The position numbers were made by a program, and so were the translations under genes. Below are positions 17,861 to 27,020 of a DNA stretch of 64,000 nt, piece by piece. The DNA lies in the NCBI GenBank assembly GCA_022841915.1, contig JALHQN010000001.1, positions 1 through 64,000 of the forward strand, written 5' to 3'. Every line of letters starts with the position of its first letter. Position 1 is the first letter of the stretch. This stretch comes from Burkholderiales bacterium. Its GTDB lineage: Bacteria > Pseudomonadota > Gammaproteobacteria > Burkholderiales > WYBJ01. The notes beneath the pieces are model-generated. The model saw only the letters and a program-made list of their open reading frames with translations. It was not told where the DNA came from and did not search any database.

Positions 17861-19006
17861 TCACGACGGCAATCCGAGCACGAACTTGGCCATGATGTTG
17901 CGCTGGACTTCGCTCGTCCCGGCGCCGATCGTGGTCGGGCGCGAGATATAGAACGGATGCAGCACATCCACGCCTGCAGAACCGAACGGCAGCAAGCCGT
18001 TGCTGCCACCGTAGTCACCCGCGCATTCCACGATCTGCTCGTTGATCCGCTGCAGCGTCTCGGTCGCCCAGATCTTCAGTAGGGAGACATCGGCGCCGAT
18101 GGGCTCTCCGCGCCGTGCGAGATCGCAATAGCGCCCGTAGCTTGCGGCGAGGTCTTCCACATCGAGCGCGAGTTGCGTGTACTTGTCCAGGAAACCCGTG
18201 TCGTCGAAAAGTCCTTGCGAGCGCGCCACCGTCGCCAGTCGCTGCAGCGCCCGCTGGCAATGCTGCGGGTTGCCGATCAACAAGCGCTCATGGCCGACCA
18301 GCGCCTTGGAAACACGCCAGCCGTCGTTGAGTTCGCCGACCAGATTGGCCCTCGGCACGCGCACGTCGTCGAAGAACACTTCGCAAAAATCCTCCTGGCC
18401 GGTGAGATTGCGTATCCCCCTCACCTTCACCCCGGGCGACTTCAAGTCCAGCAGCAGAAAGCTGATTCCCGCCTGCTTCTTCACGCTCTTGTCGGTGCGC
18501 ACCAGCGCGAACATGTGGGTGCACTCCAGGCCCCAGGTGGTCCAGATCTTCTGGCCGTTGACGACGAACTCGTTGCCGTCGAGGACGGCTTCGGTGCGCA
18601 GGCTGGCGAGATCGGAGCCCGCTCCCGGTTCGGAATAGCCTTGAGCCCAGAGGTCATCGCAGGAAAGGATGCGCGGCAGGTAGCGGGCCTTCTGCTCCGG
18701 CGAGCCGAACTTCATCAACACCGGCCCGAGCATGACGAGCCCGCCGAAGTCGGGCCCACGCGCGAGGTCCAGGCGCTCCTCGACGAAAATGAGCAGCTTG
18801 CTCGCATCGAGGCCCATGCCGCCGTGTTCGCGCGGCCAACTCGGGGCGGCCCATCCACGCTCGTAGAGCTTGCGATACCAGTCGCGCTGCTGCGCCCAGG
18901 TGTAGTAGCCGATGACATCGCGCAGGTGCATCGGAAAGTGCTCGGCGTAGAAACTGCGCACTTCGTGCCGGAAGGCATCGTCGCTCATCGCATTCCAGTC
19001 GATCAT
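17861..19006 (-). CDS. Acyl-CoA dehydrogenase
   Basis: This flavoenzyme of the acyl-CoA dehydrogenase fold has the FAD/substrate motif QGYSEPGAGSDLASL, followed by NEFVVNGQKIWTTWG, and the C-terminal IGAGTSEVQRNIMAKFVLG, all characteristic. It would introduce an alpha-beta double bond into an acyl-CoA and pass electrons to ETF. It is 381 residues, and its start overlaps the stop of the upstream acyl-CoA dehydrogenase gene by four bases, so the two are translationally coupled and probably form a heteromer. Similar pairs occur in steroid and aromatic-acid degradation, but the substrate is unknown here. Confidence 0.9.
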   Translation of the reverse strand: MIDWNAMSDDAFRHEVRSFYAEHFPMHLRDVIGYYTWAQQRDWYRKLYERGWAAPSWPREHGGMGLDASKLLIFVEERLDLARGPDFGGLVMLGPVLMKFGSPEQKARYLPRILSCDDLWAQGYSEPGAGSDLASLRTEAVLDGNEFVVNGQKIWTTWGLECTHMFALVRTDKSVKKQAGISFLLLDLKSPGVKVRGIRNLTGQEDFCEVFFDDVRVPRANLVGELNDGWRVSKALVGHERLLIGNPQHCQRALQRLATVARSQGLFDDTGFLDKYTQLALDVEDLAASYGRYCDLARRGEPIGADVSLLKIWATETLQRINEQIVECAGDYGGSNGLLPFGSAGVDVLHPFYISRPTTIGAGTSEVQRNIMAKFVLGLPS

Positions 19007-20157
19007 GCCGCTGCCTCCTGTTCACGCGCCTTGCCGGCATCGGCGAGCGCCAGGCGCGCATAGCGCCGCTTGTGGACTTGCGCATTGCCCAACCATGCCG
19101 AACACACGAGGGCGCGCTTGAGGTAGAGACCCACGTCGCACTCGTCGGTGAAGCCCATCGCCCCGTGCATCTGGATCGCGCGACGGCAGATATCCAAGGC
19201 CGCATCGGCGCACCGCGCCTTGACGCGCGACGCAAGCGCGCTGCGGCGTGGCAGGTCGGCCTGGGACCACTCGGCCAACACCGCTGTGAGCGCCGAGACG
19301 GCAAGTTCCTTTTCGATGAACATGTCGACGCAACGATGCTGCAAGGCCTGAAAGCTGCCGATCGGCTGGCCGAACTGCACGCGACTGCGCAACTGTTCCA
19401 GGGTGAGCTCGAGTGCGCGCTCGGCGACGCCGAGCAGTTCGGCAGCACTCGCGACCACGGTGGCATCGATCGCCGCCGCCAGCATCCGCGCGCCCGCACC
19501 CGGCTCGAGGACCGTGTCGCGCTCGTCCAACAGGACATCGTCGAGCGCGAGGCTTCCATGCTCGCTGCCGTCGGCGCGACGCAACGCGCGATAGTCGACG
19601 CCCGGGCGGGCCCGGTCGACCCAATACAACCCCACCCCCGACTCGTCGCGCGCCGACACGAGATAGCCCTGCGCCGCGGCCCCGAAAACGACGAACAGCT
19701 TGGTGCCGCGAAGCACGCGACGGCCCTTGCTCACGACAACCTCGGTTTCAGTGCGAGCGACGTCGATTTCGCCGATCCTCTCCTGCCAGGCCACCGCGAC
19801 GAAGGCCTCGCCTCGGAGCAGATCGCTCAGCGCCGACGAACAGCAACCGCCGCGGCCGCGGGCCAACAGAGGCGCCGCCAGCACGGCGCCCGCGAGCACC
19901 GGTTCGGGAAGCAGGGAGCGACCCGCTGCTCGCGCCAGCACGGCGGCCTCATCGAGGCCGAGCGCCATGCCGCCCTGCCCCTCGGGCACCAGCATGCCGA
20001 GCCAGCCGAGTTCGCCTGCCCGACGCCAGCCCGCCGGATCGAAACCGCTCGGTTCATCGCGCAAGTCGCGCAGTCGCTTCAGACCACCGGCACTTGCCGC
20101 ATAGGCCTTCACCGAAGCGCTGAGGTCGGCATGCACATCCGCGTGTGGGCTGCTCAT
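19003..20157 (-). CDS. Acyl-CoA dehydrogenase-like partner subunit
   Basis: This is a second acyl-CoA-dehydrogenase-fold protein, more divergent than its partner. The N-terminal helical domain contains GWLGMLVPEGQGGMALGL, typical of the family. The central beta domain lacks a clean copy of the EPGAGSD-type motif seen in the partner, and the C-terminal helical domain includes QLRSRVQFGQPIGSFQALQH and QMHGAMGFTDECDVG. It is first in a two-gene unit with a four-base overlap. Weakening of the FAD motif in one of two linked subunits suggests an alpha2beta2-type enzyme in which binding sites are shared. That reading is an inference from known paired enzymes. Confidence 0.85.
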   Translation of the reverse strand: MSSPHADVHADLSASVKAYAASAGGLKRLRDLRDEPSGFDPAGWRRAGELGWLGMLVPEGQGGMALGLDEAAVLARAAGRSLLPEPVLAGAVLAAPLLARGRGGCCSSALSDLLRGEAFVAVAWQERIGEIDVARTETEVVVSKGRRVLRGTKLFVVFGAAAQGYLVSARDESGVGLYWVDRARPGVDYRALRRADGSEHGSLALDDVLLDERDTVLEPGAGARMLAAAIDATVVASAAELLGVAERALELTLEQLRSRVQFGQPIGSFQALQHRCVDMFIEKELAVSALTAVLAEWSQADLPRRSALASRVKARCADAALDICRRAIQMHGAMGFTDECDVGLYLKRALVCSAWLGNAQVHKRRYARLALADAGKAREQEAAA

Positions 20158-20239
20158 AGCGTCTTCTCTTCGAATGGATCACTGCGATGCATTGTAGTCC
20201 AAGCGCGACGCCCATTCTCGGAGCACACCCGAGCGATCC

Positions 20240-20254
20240 GCACTTCGACGGTGC
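20240..20254. promoter_or_regulatory. NtrC-type binding dyad upstream of urtA
   Basis: GCAC-N7-GTGC at 20240-20254 has the spacing of NtrC enhancer sites such as those of glnA. It lies about 140 bases upstream of the sigma-54 promoter element, the usual distance for an enhancer. Only one half-symmetric site was found with certainty. Confidence 0.5.
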
Positions 20255-20393
20255 ACATGACAAGCCCTCGCGCACCACCATCGAGCCCTTCGAGATCGTA
20301 TGGCCTATCGATGGCGCGATCATGTGCGATCACCAACCCGTGCAAGGCCGTTCGCCTGCGTCGAATCTCGACGCCGAACCACGTAAGAAGCGT

Positions 20394-20410
20394 TGGCATG
20401 TTCGTTGCCT
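20394..20410 (+). promoter_or_regulatory. Sigma-54 promoter of the urt operon
   Basis: TTGGCATGTTCGTTGCC matches the sigma-54 consensus TGGCAC-N5-TTGC with one mismatch. The invariant GG (20395-20396) and GC (20407-20408) have exactly ten bases between them. Transcription would start near 20420, about 75 bases ahead of urtA. Urea uptake operons are commonly under NtrC and sigma-54 control in nitrogen limitation, which fits. The remaining 20158-20492 spacer shows no further gene. Confidence 0.7.
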
Positions 20411-20492
20411 AAGACCACCTCGCGACCCGTCTCATCATATTGGTCCACACACCATCCGAACGCACTTAAAACTGAAGAAAAAAGGGGACTGC

Positions 20493-21779
20493 ATGTCACG
20501 ACGTAACTTCATGCGAACGATGGCTGCCGCGGTGTCGTTCGCCGCGATCGGCCTGGCGCAAACCGCTTATGCGCAATCTACGATCAAGGTCGGGATCCTG
20601 CACTCCTTGTCGGGCACGATGGCAATCTCGGAGACCGTGCTCAAGGACGTGGCGCTGATGGCGATCGAGGAGATCAATGCCAAGGGCGGCGTCATGGGCC
20701 AGAAGCTCGAGCCGGTCGTCGTGGATCCGGCCTCCAACTGGCCGCTGTTCGCGGAGCGGGCGCGGCAACTGCTCACGCAGGACAAAGTCTCGGTCGTCTT
20801 CGGCTGCTGGACTTCCGTCTCGCGCAAGTCCGTCCTGCCCGTATTCGAGGAACTCAACGGCCTGCTGTTCTACCCGGTGCAATACGAGGGTGAGGAACTC
20901 TCCAAGAACGTCTTCTATACCGGTGCCGCACCCAATCAGCAGGCGATCCCCGCGGTCGAATACCTGATGAGCAAGGACGGCGGCAGCGCCAAGCGCTTCT
21001 TCCTGCTCGGCACGGACTACGTCTATCCGCGCACGACCAACAGGATCCTGCGCGCATTCCTCAAGTCCAAGGGCGTTGCCGACAAGGACATCGAAGAGGT
21101 CTACACCCCCTTCGGTCACACCGACTACCAAACCATCGTGGCGAACATCAAGAAGTTCTCCGCCGGCGGCAAGACGGCCGTGATCTCGACGATCAATGGC
21201 GACTCAAACGTGCCCTTCTACAAGGAACTGGGCAACCAGGGCCTCAAGGCGACCGATGTTCCCGTCATCGCCTTCTCGGTCGGTGAAGAAGAACTGCGCG
21301 GCGTCGACACCAAACCGCTGGTAGGCCATCTGGCCGCATGGAACTACTTCATGTCGGTGAAGAGCCCCGCGAACGAAGAGTTCAAGAAGAAGTGGGCCGC
21401 CTACGCCAAGGCCAAGAAGCTCCCCGGCGCGGACAAGCCGCTCACCAACGATCCGATGGAAGCCACGTACATCGGCATCTACATGTGGAAGCAGGCCGTC
21501 GAGAAAGCCAAGACGACGAACGTCGACAAGGTGATCGCGGCGATGGCCGGCCAGACCTTCCAGGCGCCGAGCGGCTTCCAGGTCAAGATGGACGAGCGCA
21601 ATCACCATCTGCACAAGCCGGTGTTCATCGGCGAGATTCGCGCCGATGGCCAGTTCAACGTCGTCTGGCAAACCAAGGGCCCGATTCGCGCCCAGCCCTG
21701 GAGCCCCTTCATCCCCGGCAACGACAAGAAGAAAGACGTGCCTGAGGTGACCGCGGCGAAACCGGCTGCGAAGAAGTAA
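20493..21779 (+). CDS. urtA: Urea ABC transporter substrate-binding protein UrtA
   Basis: This is the periplasmic receptor of the high-affinity urea importer. The leader SRRNFMRTMAAAVSFAAIG has a twin-arginine motif, so Tat export is likely. The mature protein is a Leu/Ile/Val-type two-lobed binding protein with UrtA landmarks: KVGILHSLSGTMAISE, VVFGCWTSVSRKSVLP, LLFYPVQYEGEE and YFMSVKSPANEEF. The start is fixed by an AAGGGG ribosome site at 20482. An in-frame extension of about 100 codons upstream is not protein-like and contains the promoter. It is first in urtABCDE, downstream of a sigma-54 promoter, and followed by a stem-loop that may favour its high expression. Confidence 0.96.
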   Translation: MSRRNFMRTMAAAVSFAAIGLAQTAYAQSTIKVGILHSLSGTMAISETVLKDVALMAIEEINAKGGVMGQKLEPVVVDPASNWPLFAERARQLLTQDKVSVVFGCWTSVSRKSVLPVFEELNGLLFYPVQYEGEELSKNVFYTGAAPNQQAIPAVEYLMSKDGGSAKRFFLLGTDYVYPRTTNRILRAFLKSKGVADKDIEEVYTPFGHTDYQTIVANIKKFSAGGKTAVISTINGDSNVPFYKELGNQGLKATDVPVIAFSVGEEELRGVDTKPLVGHLAAWNYFMSVKSPANEEFKKKWAAYAKAKKLPGADKPLTNDPMEATYIGIYMWKQAVEKAKTTNVDKVIAAMAGQTFQAPSGFQVKMDERNHHLHKPVFIGEIRADGQFNVVWQTKGPIRAQPWSPFIPGNDKKKDVPEVTAAKPAAKK

Positions 21780-21794
21780 CGCAATTGCACTCGA

Positions 21795-21829
21795 CGCTCG
21801 GCAACGGTGCGCAGCACCGCTGCCGAGCG
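21795..21829 (+). other. Intergenic stem-loop between urtA and urtB
   Basis: A 9-bp outer stem (21795-21803 with 21821-21829) encloses a second GGTGC/GCACC stem. There is no T-run after it, so it is more likely an mRNA-stabilising or attenuating structure than a full terminator. Such hairpins behind binding-protein genes let the receptor be made in excess over the permease. Confidence 0.55.
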
Positions 21830-21861
21830 ATGCGCCAAACATCCAACAACGAGAATCCAAG

Positions 21862-23463
21862 ATGCGCGCTCTCATATCGTCCCTGCTGCTCTGGCTGGCG
21901 ATCGCGGCATCGAGCGCCTGGGCGCTCGACCAAGATGCAGTACGCAAGCTGGCAACGGGCGATAGCGACGAGCGCACGGCGGCAATCGCGGCCCTGCTGG
22001 CCGAAGGCGACACCCGCACCTCCGGGATTCTGCAAGCGATGCACGATGCAGAACTCTTCATCGCTGGCGATCGCATCCTGATCGTTCGCAACGACATAGG
22101 CATCGATGCGTTGACAGGCGCGACGGTCAGTCCCCTGCCTGAAGCCCGCGACGAGGTTGCCATCAACAACCGGGTACGTCGTGAACTCACCGCCGCGCTG
22201 GCGGCACTGAACCTGCTCTCGGCCGATCCCAAGGAGCGCCGCAGCGCGGTTGCGACGCTGACCGACGGCGCCGAGGCAACCATGCTGCCCCTGGTACGCA
22301 AGGCCATCGAAACCGAGACGATTCCGGATCTGAAGGCGGCGCTGGAGATGGTCCGCGCCAAACTCGAGATCAGCAGCGGCGAGCGCGCAGTCCGCCTCGC
22401 CGCGATCAACAAACTCGGCGACTCGGACTCGCCGACCACCAAGACGCTCCTGTTGACGCTGCTGGCCAAGAGCCCGGAAGGTCAGTATGCCGAGCCGGAT
22501 GCCGGCCTGCGCGCTGCCGCCGAGCAAAGCCTGCGCAAAGTCGAGGGGCGCCTCGCCTGGGCCGGCCGGATCGGGCTGGCCTTCTCGGGGCTGAGCCTGG
22601 GCTCCGTTCTACTGCTCGCCGCACTCGGCCTGGCGATCACCTATGGCTTGATGGGCGTCATCAACATGGCCCACGGCGAGCTGATCATGATCGGCGCCTA
22701 CGCGACCTACGTCGTCCAGACGCTGTTCCAGTCTTATGCCCCGGATGCGTTCGGCTGGTATCTGCCGGTCGCCATACCCGTGGCCTTCGCGGTCGCCGCA
22801 CTCGTGGGCATGCTGCTCGAGCGCACCGTCATCCGCTTCCTGTACGGCCGCCCACTCGAGACTCTGCTCGCCACCTGGGGCATCAGCCTGATGCTGATCC
22901 AGGCCATGCGCACGATCTTCGGCGCGCAGAACGTCCAGGTAGAGAATCCCTCCTGGCTCTCCGGCGGCGTGGAGATCATGTCGAACGTCGTGCTGCCCTG
23001 GAACCGCATCGCGATCATCTGCTTCGCGGCGATGGTGCTGATCGGGATCTGGTTGCTGCTCAGCCGATCGCGGCTCGGGCTGTTCGTTCGCGGCGTCACC
23101 CAGAACCGCGCCATGGCAAGCTGCATGGGCGTGCCGACCGCCCGCGTCGACACCTGGGCGTTCGGCCTGGGCTCCGGAATCGCGGGGCTGGCCGGCTGCG
23201 CCCTTTCTCAGATCGGCAACGTCGGCCCTGACCTGGGCCAGGCCTACATCGTGGATTCCTTCATGGTCGTCGTCCTCGGCGGCGTGGGTCAACTGGCCGG
23301 CACCGTCTACGCCGCCCTCGGCCTGGGCGTCGTCAACAAGATCCTGGAATCCTGGTCCGGTGCCGTGCTGGCGAAGATCGCCGTGCTGGCATTCATCATC
23401 GTCTTCATCCAGAGACGCCCACAAGGCATGTTCGCCCTCAAGGGCCGCGCGGTGGAAGCATGA
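21862..23463 (+). CDS. urtB: Urea ABC transporter permease UrtB
   Basis: This is one of two membrane subunits of the urea importer. A signal-like N-terminus leads into a periplasmic, helical, repeat-like region of about 240 residues, which is characteristic of UrtB and absent from LivH. The LivH-like permease part then has about eight membrane segments, including ITYGLMGVINMAHGELIMIGAYATY and DSFMVVVLGGVGQLAGT. Total length of 533 residues is normal for UrtB. The gene overlaps urtC by four bases (ATGA). It lies 82 bases after urtA with a stem-loop between. Confidence 0.95.
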   Translation: MRALISSLLLWLAIAASSAWALDQDAVRKLATGDSDERTAAIAALLAEGDTRTSGILQAMHDAELFIAGDRILIVRNDIGIDALTGATVSPLPEARDEVAINNRVRRELTAALAALNLLSADPKERRSAVATLTDGAEATMLPLVRKAIETETIPDLKAALEMVRAKLEISSGERAVRLAAINKLGDSDSPTTKTLLLTLLAKSPEGQYAEPDAGLRAAAEQSLRKVEGRLAWAGRIGLAFSGLSLGSVLLLAALGLAITYGLMGVINMAHGELIMIGAYATYVVQTLFQSYAPDAFGWYLPVAIPVAFAVAALVGMLLERTVIRFLYGRPLETLLATWGISLMLIQAMRTIFGAQNVQVENPSWLSGGVEIMSNVVLPWNRIAIICFAAMVLIGIWLLLSRSRLGLFVRGVTQNRAMASCMGVPTARVDTWAFGLGSGIAGLAGCALSQIGNVGPDLGQAYIVDSFMVVVLGGVGQLAGTVYAALGLGVVNKILESWSGAVLAKIAVLAFIIVFIQRRPQGMFALKGRAVEA

Positions 23464-24629
23464 GCCCGGCATACACCCCTTTGCTCCAGCGTCTGTACAC
23501 CGGCCGCGGCTGGACGGTGATCGCCATCTGCGCCCTGGTGCTGTTCGTCGCCGTGCCGTGCGCGAACCTGCTGGTACCCCCCTCGAGCCCCTTCCACCTT
23601 TCTGCCTACTGGGTGAGCCTGATCGGCAAGATCATGTGCTACGCGATCGTCGCGTTGGCGATGGACTTGATCTGGGGCTACGCGGGCATCCTGTCCTTGG
23701 GACACGGGCTGTTCTTCGCGCTCGGCGGATACTCCTTCGGCATGTACTTGATGCGCCAGATCGGCGCGGACGGCCAGTACCGAGTCAACATGCCGGACTT
23801 CATGGTGTTCCTGGACTGGAAGGAATTCCCCTGGCAGTGGTGGAACACGGACTCGTTCCTGTGGGCCTGCTTCCTCGTGGTCGCCGTGCCGGGGCTGCTG
23901 GCGTACGTATTCGGCTACTTCGCATTCCGGTCGCGCGTGAAGGGCGTGTACTTCTCCATCATCACTCAGGCGCTCACCTATGCGGCGATGCTCCTGTTCT
24001 TTCGCAACGACACCGGCTTCGGCGGCAACAACGGTTTCACCGACTTCAAGCGCATCCTCGGCTATTCCATCACGACCCCCGAGACACGCATGGTGCTGTT
24101 CGTGGTGACCGGCGCCGCCTTGATCGGAGCCCTGCTGCTGGCCCGGGGAATCGTGACGTCGCGCTACGGCCGCGTCCTCACAGCCATCCGCGACGCGGAA
24201 ACCCGGGTGATGTTCTGCGGCTACAACACCGTCAACTACAAGGTCTTCATCTGGACATTGTCGGCGGTCATGTGCGGCGTCGCCGGAGCACTGTACGTGT
24301 CGCAAGTCGGCATCATCAATCCGAGCGAGATGTCGCCCGCCAACTCGATCGAGATTGCGATCTGGGTGGCTGTCGGCGGTCGAGGCACGTTGACGGGCGC
24401 AATTCTCGGTGCCGGGCTGGTAAACGGCGCAAAGAGCTTCTTTACCGTCGCTGCGCCGGAATATTGGCTCTTCATGCTGGGCCTGCTTTTCATCCTGGTG
24501 ACTCTCTTCATGCCGGATGGACTGGTCGGGCTGGCGAAGCGACTTCACGCTAAGTTCACCCGGCCTCGCGCCGGGGCCGCGTCGACCGACGCCCCGACCG
24601 CGGCGCGGCCCGCACAACAGGACGCATGA
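23460..24629 (+). CDS. urtC: Urea ABC transporter permease UrtC
   Basis: This is the second membrane subunit, a LivM-like permease with about nine to ten hydrophobic segments. Diagnostic stretches are ALAMDLIWGYAGILSLGHGLFFALGGY, FRNDTGFGGNNGFTDF and AIRDAETRVMFCGYNTVNYK. It has the alanine/proline-rich C-terminal tail often seen in UrtC. The start overlaps urtB and the end overlaps urtD, each by four bases, so the permeases and ATPase are translationally coupled. Length is 389 residues. Confidence 0.95.
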   Translation: MSPAYTPLLQRLYTGRGWTVIAICALVLFVAVPCANLLVPPSSPFHLSAYWVSLIGKIMCYAIVALAMDLIWGYAGILSLGHGLFFALGGYSFGMYLMRQIGADGQYRVNMPDFMVFLDWKEFPWQWWNTDSFLWACFLVVAVPGLLAYVFGYFAFRSRVKGVYFSIITQALTYAAMLLFFRNDTGFGGNNGFTDFKRILGYSITTPETRMVLFVVTGAALIGALLLARGIVTSRYGRVLTAIRDAETRVMFCGYNTVNYKVFIWTLSAVMCGVAGALYVSQVGIINPSEMSPANSIEIAIWVAVGGRGTLTGAILGAGLVNGAKSFFTVAAPEYWLFMLGLLFILVTLFMPDGLVGLAKRLHAKFTRPRAGAASTDAPTAARPAQQDA

Positions 24630-25453
24630 TGAACGCGCAGGACTACGCCACCGAGGGCGGAGCCTCAGGACAGGCTTCGCAGGGACACGTCGTCACCGGC
24701 GAACTCGACACTTCGCACCGAACCGTCCTCTACCTGGACGACATCAGCGTCAGCTTCGACGGCTTCAAGGCGCTCAACAAGCTCACGCTCAATATCGACC
24801 TGGGCGAACTGCGCTGCGTGATCGGCCCCAACGGAGCGGGCAAGACCACGATGATGGACGTGATCACCGGCAAGACACGCCCCGATTCAGGCAGCGCGTT
24901 CTTCGGCCAGACCATCGACCTGACGCGCCTGACCGAGGCGCAGATCGCGCACGCAGGCATCGGGCGCAAGTTCCAGAAGCCCACCATCTTCGAACATCAC
25001 ACGGCCTTCGAGAACCTCGAACTGGCGATGAAGACGGACAAGCGCGTGCGCCGCGCGCTGACCGCGCGTCTGTCGAACGAGCAGTACGATCGCATCAGCG
25101 CGATGCTCACCCAGGTACGTCTGAACCAGTGCGCGGATCGGCCGGCCGGCTCGCTTTCGCACGGGCAGAAGCAATGGCTGGAGATCGCCATGCTGCTGAT
25201 GCAGGAGCCCAAGCTGCTGCTGCTCGACGAACCGGTCGCGGGCATGACCGACGAGGAGACCGAGCGCACCGCGGAGCTGTTCCTCTCGCTCGCGGGCAGT
25301 CATTCCCTCATCGTCGTCGAGCACGACATGGCGTTCATCGCCGCCATCTCGCGCAAGGTGACGGTGCTGCACGAAGGCAGCGTGCTAGCCGAAGGCGCGC
25401 TGACGGACGTCCAGAACGACCCTCGCGTGATCGAAGTCTATCTCGGCCGCTGA
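24626..25453 (+). CDS. urtD: Urea ABC transporter ATPase UrtD
   Basis: This is one of the two ATP-binding subunits, LivG-like. Walker A is GPNGAGKTT, the signature is LSHGQKQWLEIAM, Walker B is LLLLDEPVAGM, and the H-loop is VVEHDMAFI. The N-terminal extension of about 35 residues before LYLDDISVSFDG is normal for UrtD. The SHGQKQWLEI signature is typical of urea-type ATPases and differs from the LSGG of UrtE. The gene is coupled to urtC by a four-base overlap and is followed 15 bases later by urtE. Confidence 0.95.
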   Translation: MMNAQDYATEGGASGQASQGHVVTGELDTSHRTVLYLDDISVSFDGFKALNKLTLNIDLGELRCVIGPNGAGKTTMMDVITGKTRPDSGSAFFGQTIDLTRLTEAQIAHAGIGRKFQKPTIFEHHTAFENLELAMKTDKRVRRALTARLSNEQYDRISAMLTQVRLNQCADRPAGSLSHGQKQWLEIAMLLMQEPKLLLLDEPVAGMTDEETERTAELFLSLAGSHSLIVVEHDMAFIAAISRKVTVLHEGSVLAEGALTDVQNDPRVIEVYLGR

Positions 25454-25468
25454 ACCAGGACTCGCCCC

Positions 25469-26161
25469 ATGCTATCCGTATCCGGACTCAATCAATACTA
25501 CGGCGGCAGCCACATCCTGCGCGATGTCGCCTTCGAAGTGCCGGACGGCCAGGTCACCGTGCTGCTCGGCCGCAACGGCGTCGGCAAGACGACACTGCTC
25601 AAGACGCTCATGGGCCTGGTGCCGGCCGCACGCGGCGACATCCGCTTCGACGACCGCGAGATCACCCGCCTCGCGCCTTACCATCGGGCGCGCGCCGGGC
25701 TCGGCTACGTGCCCCAGGGCCGCGAGATCTTTCCTCGGCTGACGGTGGAAGAGAACCTGCAGATGGGCCTCGCAACGCAGCCCCGCGGCGCCGAGGTGCC
25801 CGAAAAAATCTTCGAATTGTTTCCCGTGCTGCGATCGATGCTGCGCAGACGCGGCGGCGATCTGTCCGGCGGCCAGCAGCAGCAGCTGGCCATCGGTCGT
25901 GCGCTCAGCATGAATCCTCGTCTGCTGATCCTGGACGAACCGACCGAAGGCATCCAGCCCTCCATCATCAAGGATATCGAACGGGTGATCCGGATGCTCT
26001 CGCAGCAAAGCAAGATGGCGATCCTGCTGGTCGAGCAGTACTACGACTTCGCCCGTTCGCTCGCGGATCACTACCTCGTGATGGAGCGCGGCGAGATCGT
26101 GCAGCGGGGTCTCGGCGAGCATATGGATCGCGATGGCGTGCGCCAGCGCGTGGCAGTATGA
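25469..26161 (+). CDS. urtE: Urea ABC transporter ATPase UrtE
   Basis: This is the second ATP-binding subunit, LivF-like. The start MLSVSGLNQYYGGSHILRDV is typical of UrtE. Walker A is GRNGVGKTT, the signature LSGGQQQQLAIG, Walker B LLILDEPTEGIQPS, and the H-loop VEQYYDFA. The 230 residues match the family. The 3' end overlaps the proposed ATG of ureD by about 29 bases, joining the transporter and urease genes in one operon. Confidence 0.95.
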   Translation: MLSVSGLNQYYGGSHILRDVAFEVPDGQVTVLLGRNGVGKTTLLKTLMGLVPAARGDIRFDDREITRLAPYHRARAGLGYVPQGREIFPRLTVEENLQMGLATQPRGAEVPEKIFELFPVLRSMLRRRGGDLSGGQQQQLAIGRALSMNPRLLILDEPTEGIQPSIIKDIERVIRMLSQQSKMAILLVEQYYDFARSLADHYLVMERGEIVQRGLGEHMDRDGVRQRVAV

Positions 26162-27020
26162 TGCCGCCGAGGAGTCGACCTTCAACGTGCAACAGATCGA
26201 CCGCAGCGGTTGGCGTGGACATTTGTCCCTGGACTTCGAACGCCGTGCAGAACGCACGGTGCTCGCATCGCGACGTCATTCAGGGCCCATCGTCGTACAG
26301 AAAGCACTGTATCCCGAGGGGGATGCCGTCTGCCACGGCATCGTCCTCCATCCTCCCGGCGGTTATGTCGGCGGCGATCGGATCGGCCTGGAAGTTCGAG
26401 TCGGAGACCAAGCCCACGCGCTGCTTACCACGCCCGGCGCGGGCAAGTGGTACCGGAGCGCCGGTACGCGTGCAGAGCAGACGCTCCAGTTCGACATCGG
26501 CGCCGATTCGGCGCTCGAGTGGCTGCCTCAAGGCAACATCGTGTTCAACGGTGCGATCGCAGGCACCGCCACGCGAATCGATGTGGCGCCCGGGGGCACC
26601 TACCTCGGCTGGGACATCGTCTGTCTCGGCCGGACGGCCGCGGGCGAGCGCTTTGCCGACGGGCAGTTGCTGATGGAAACCAAGGTCCAGCGCGCAGGCG
26701 CAACACTCTGGATCGAACGCGGGCGCATCGACGGCGGCTCGCGTCTGCTCGAATCCCCGGCAGGCCTCGCGGGCGAGCCGGTGCATGGCACCTTGATGGC
26801 TGTATCGGAGAACGTGGATGCGAGCTTGGTGACGGCTTGTCGCGAGGTGCGATCCGCCTGTGGCCGCGCCGGTGTCACGCGTCTGCCAGGCCTGCTGCTG
26901 GCGCGCTATCTCGGCCCCCGCGCCGACGATGCTCATGATTATTTCGCGCGTCTGTGGCAACTGCTGCGACCGGCCTTGATCGGTCGCCAGGCGAGCCCGC
27001 CGCGCATATGGAGGACTTGA
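26133..27020 (+). CDS. ureD: Urease accessory protein UreD
   Basis: This is the scaffold chaperone that binds apo-urease with UreF and UreG and guides nickel delivery. Family features are GWRGHLSLDFERRAERTVLA, LHPPGGYVGGDRIGLEV, LLTTPGAGKWYRS and LEWLPQGNIVFNGA. The start is uncertain. The ATG at 26133 lies inside urtE, and a GTG at 26187 would give a protein beginning just before QQIDRSGW, closer to many homologues. The next gene, ureA, begins immediately after the stop. Confidence 0.93.
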   Translation: MACASAWQYDAAEESTFNVQQIDRSGWRGHLSLDFERRAERTVLASRRHSGPIVVQKALYPEGDAVCHGIVLHPPGGYVGGDRIGLEVRVGDQAHALLTTPGAGKWYRSAGTRAEQTLQFDIGADSALEWLPQGNIVFNGAIAGTATRIDVAPGGTYLGWDIVCLGRTAAGERFADGQLLMETKVQRAGATLWIERGRIDGGSRLLESPAGLAGEPVHGTLMAVSENVDASLVTACREVRSACGRAGVTRLPGLLLARYLGPRADDAHDYFARLWQLLRPALIGRQASPPRIWRT

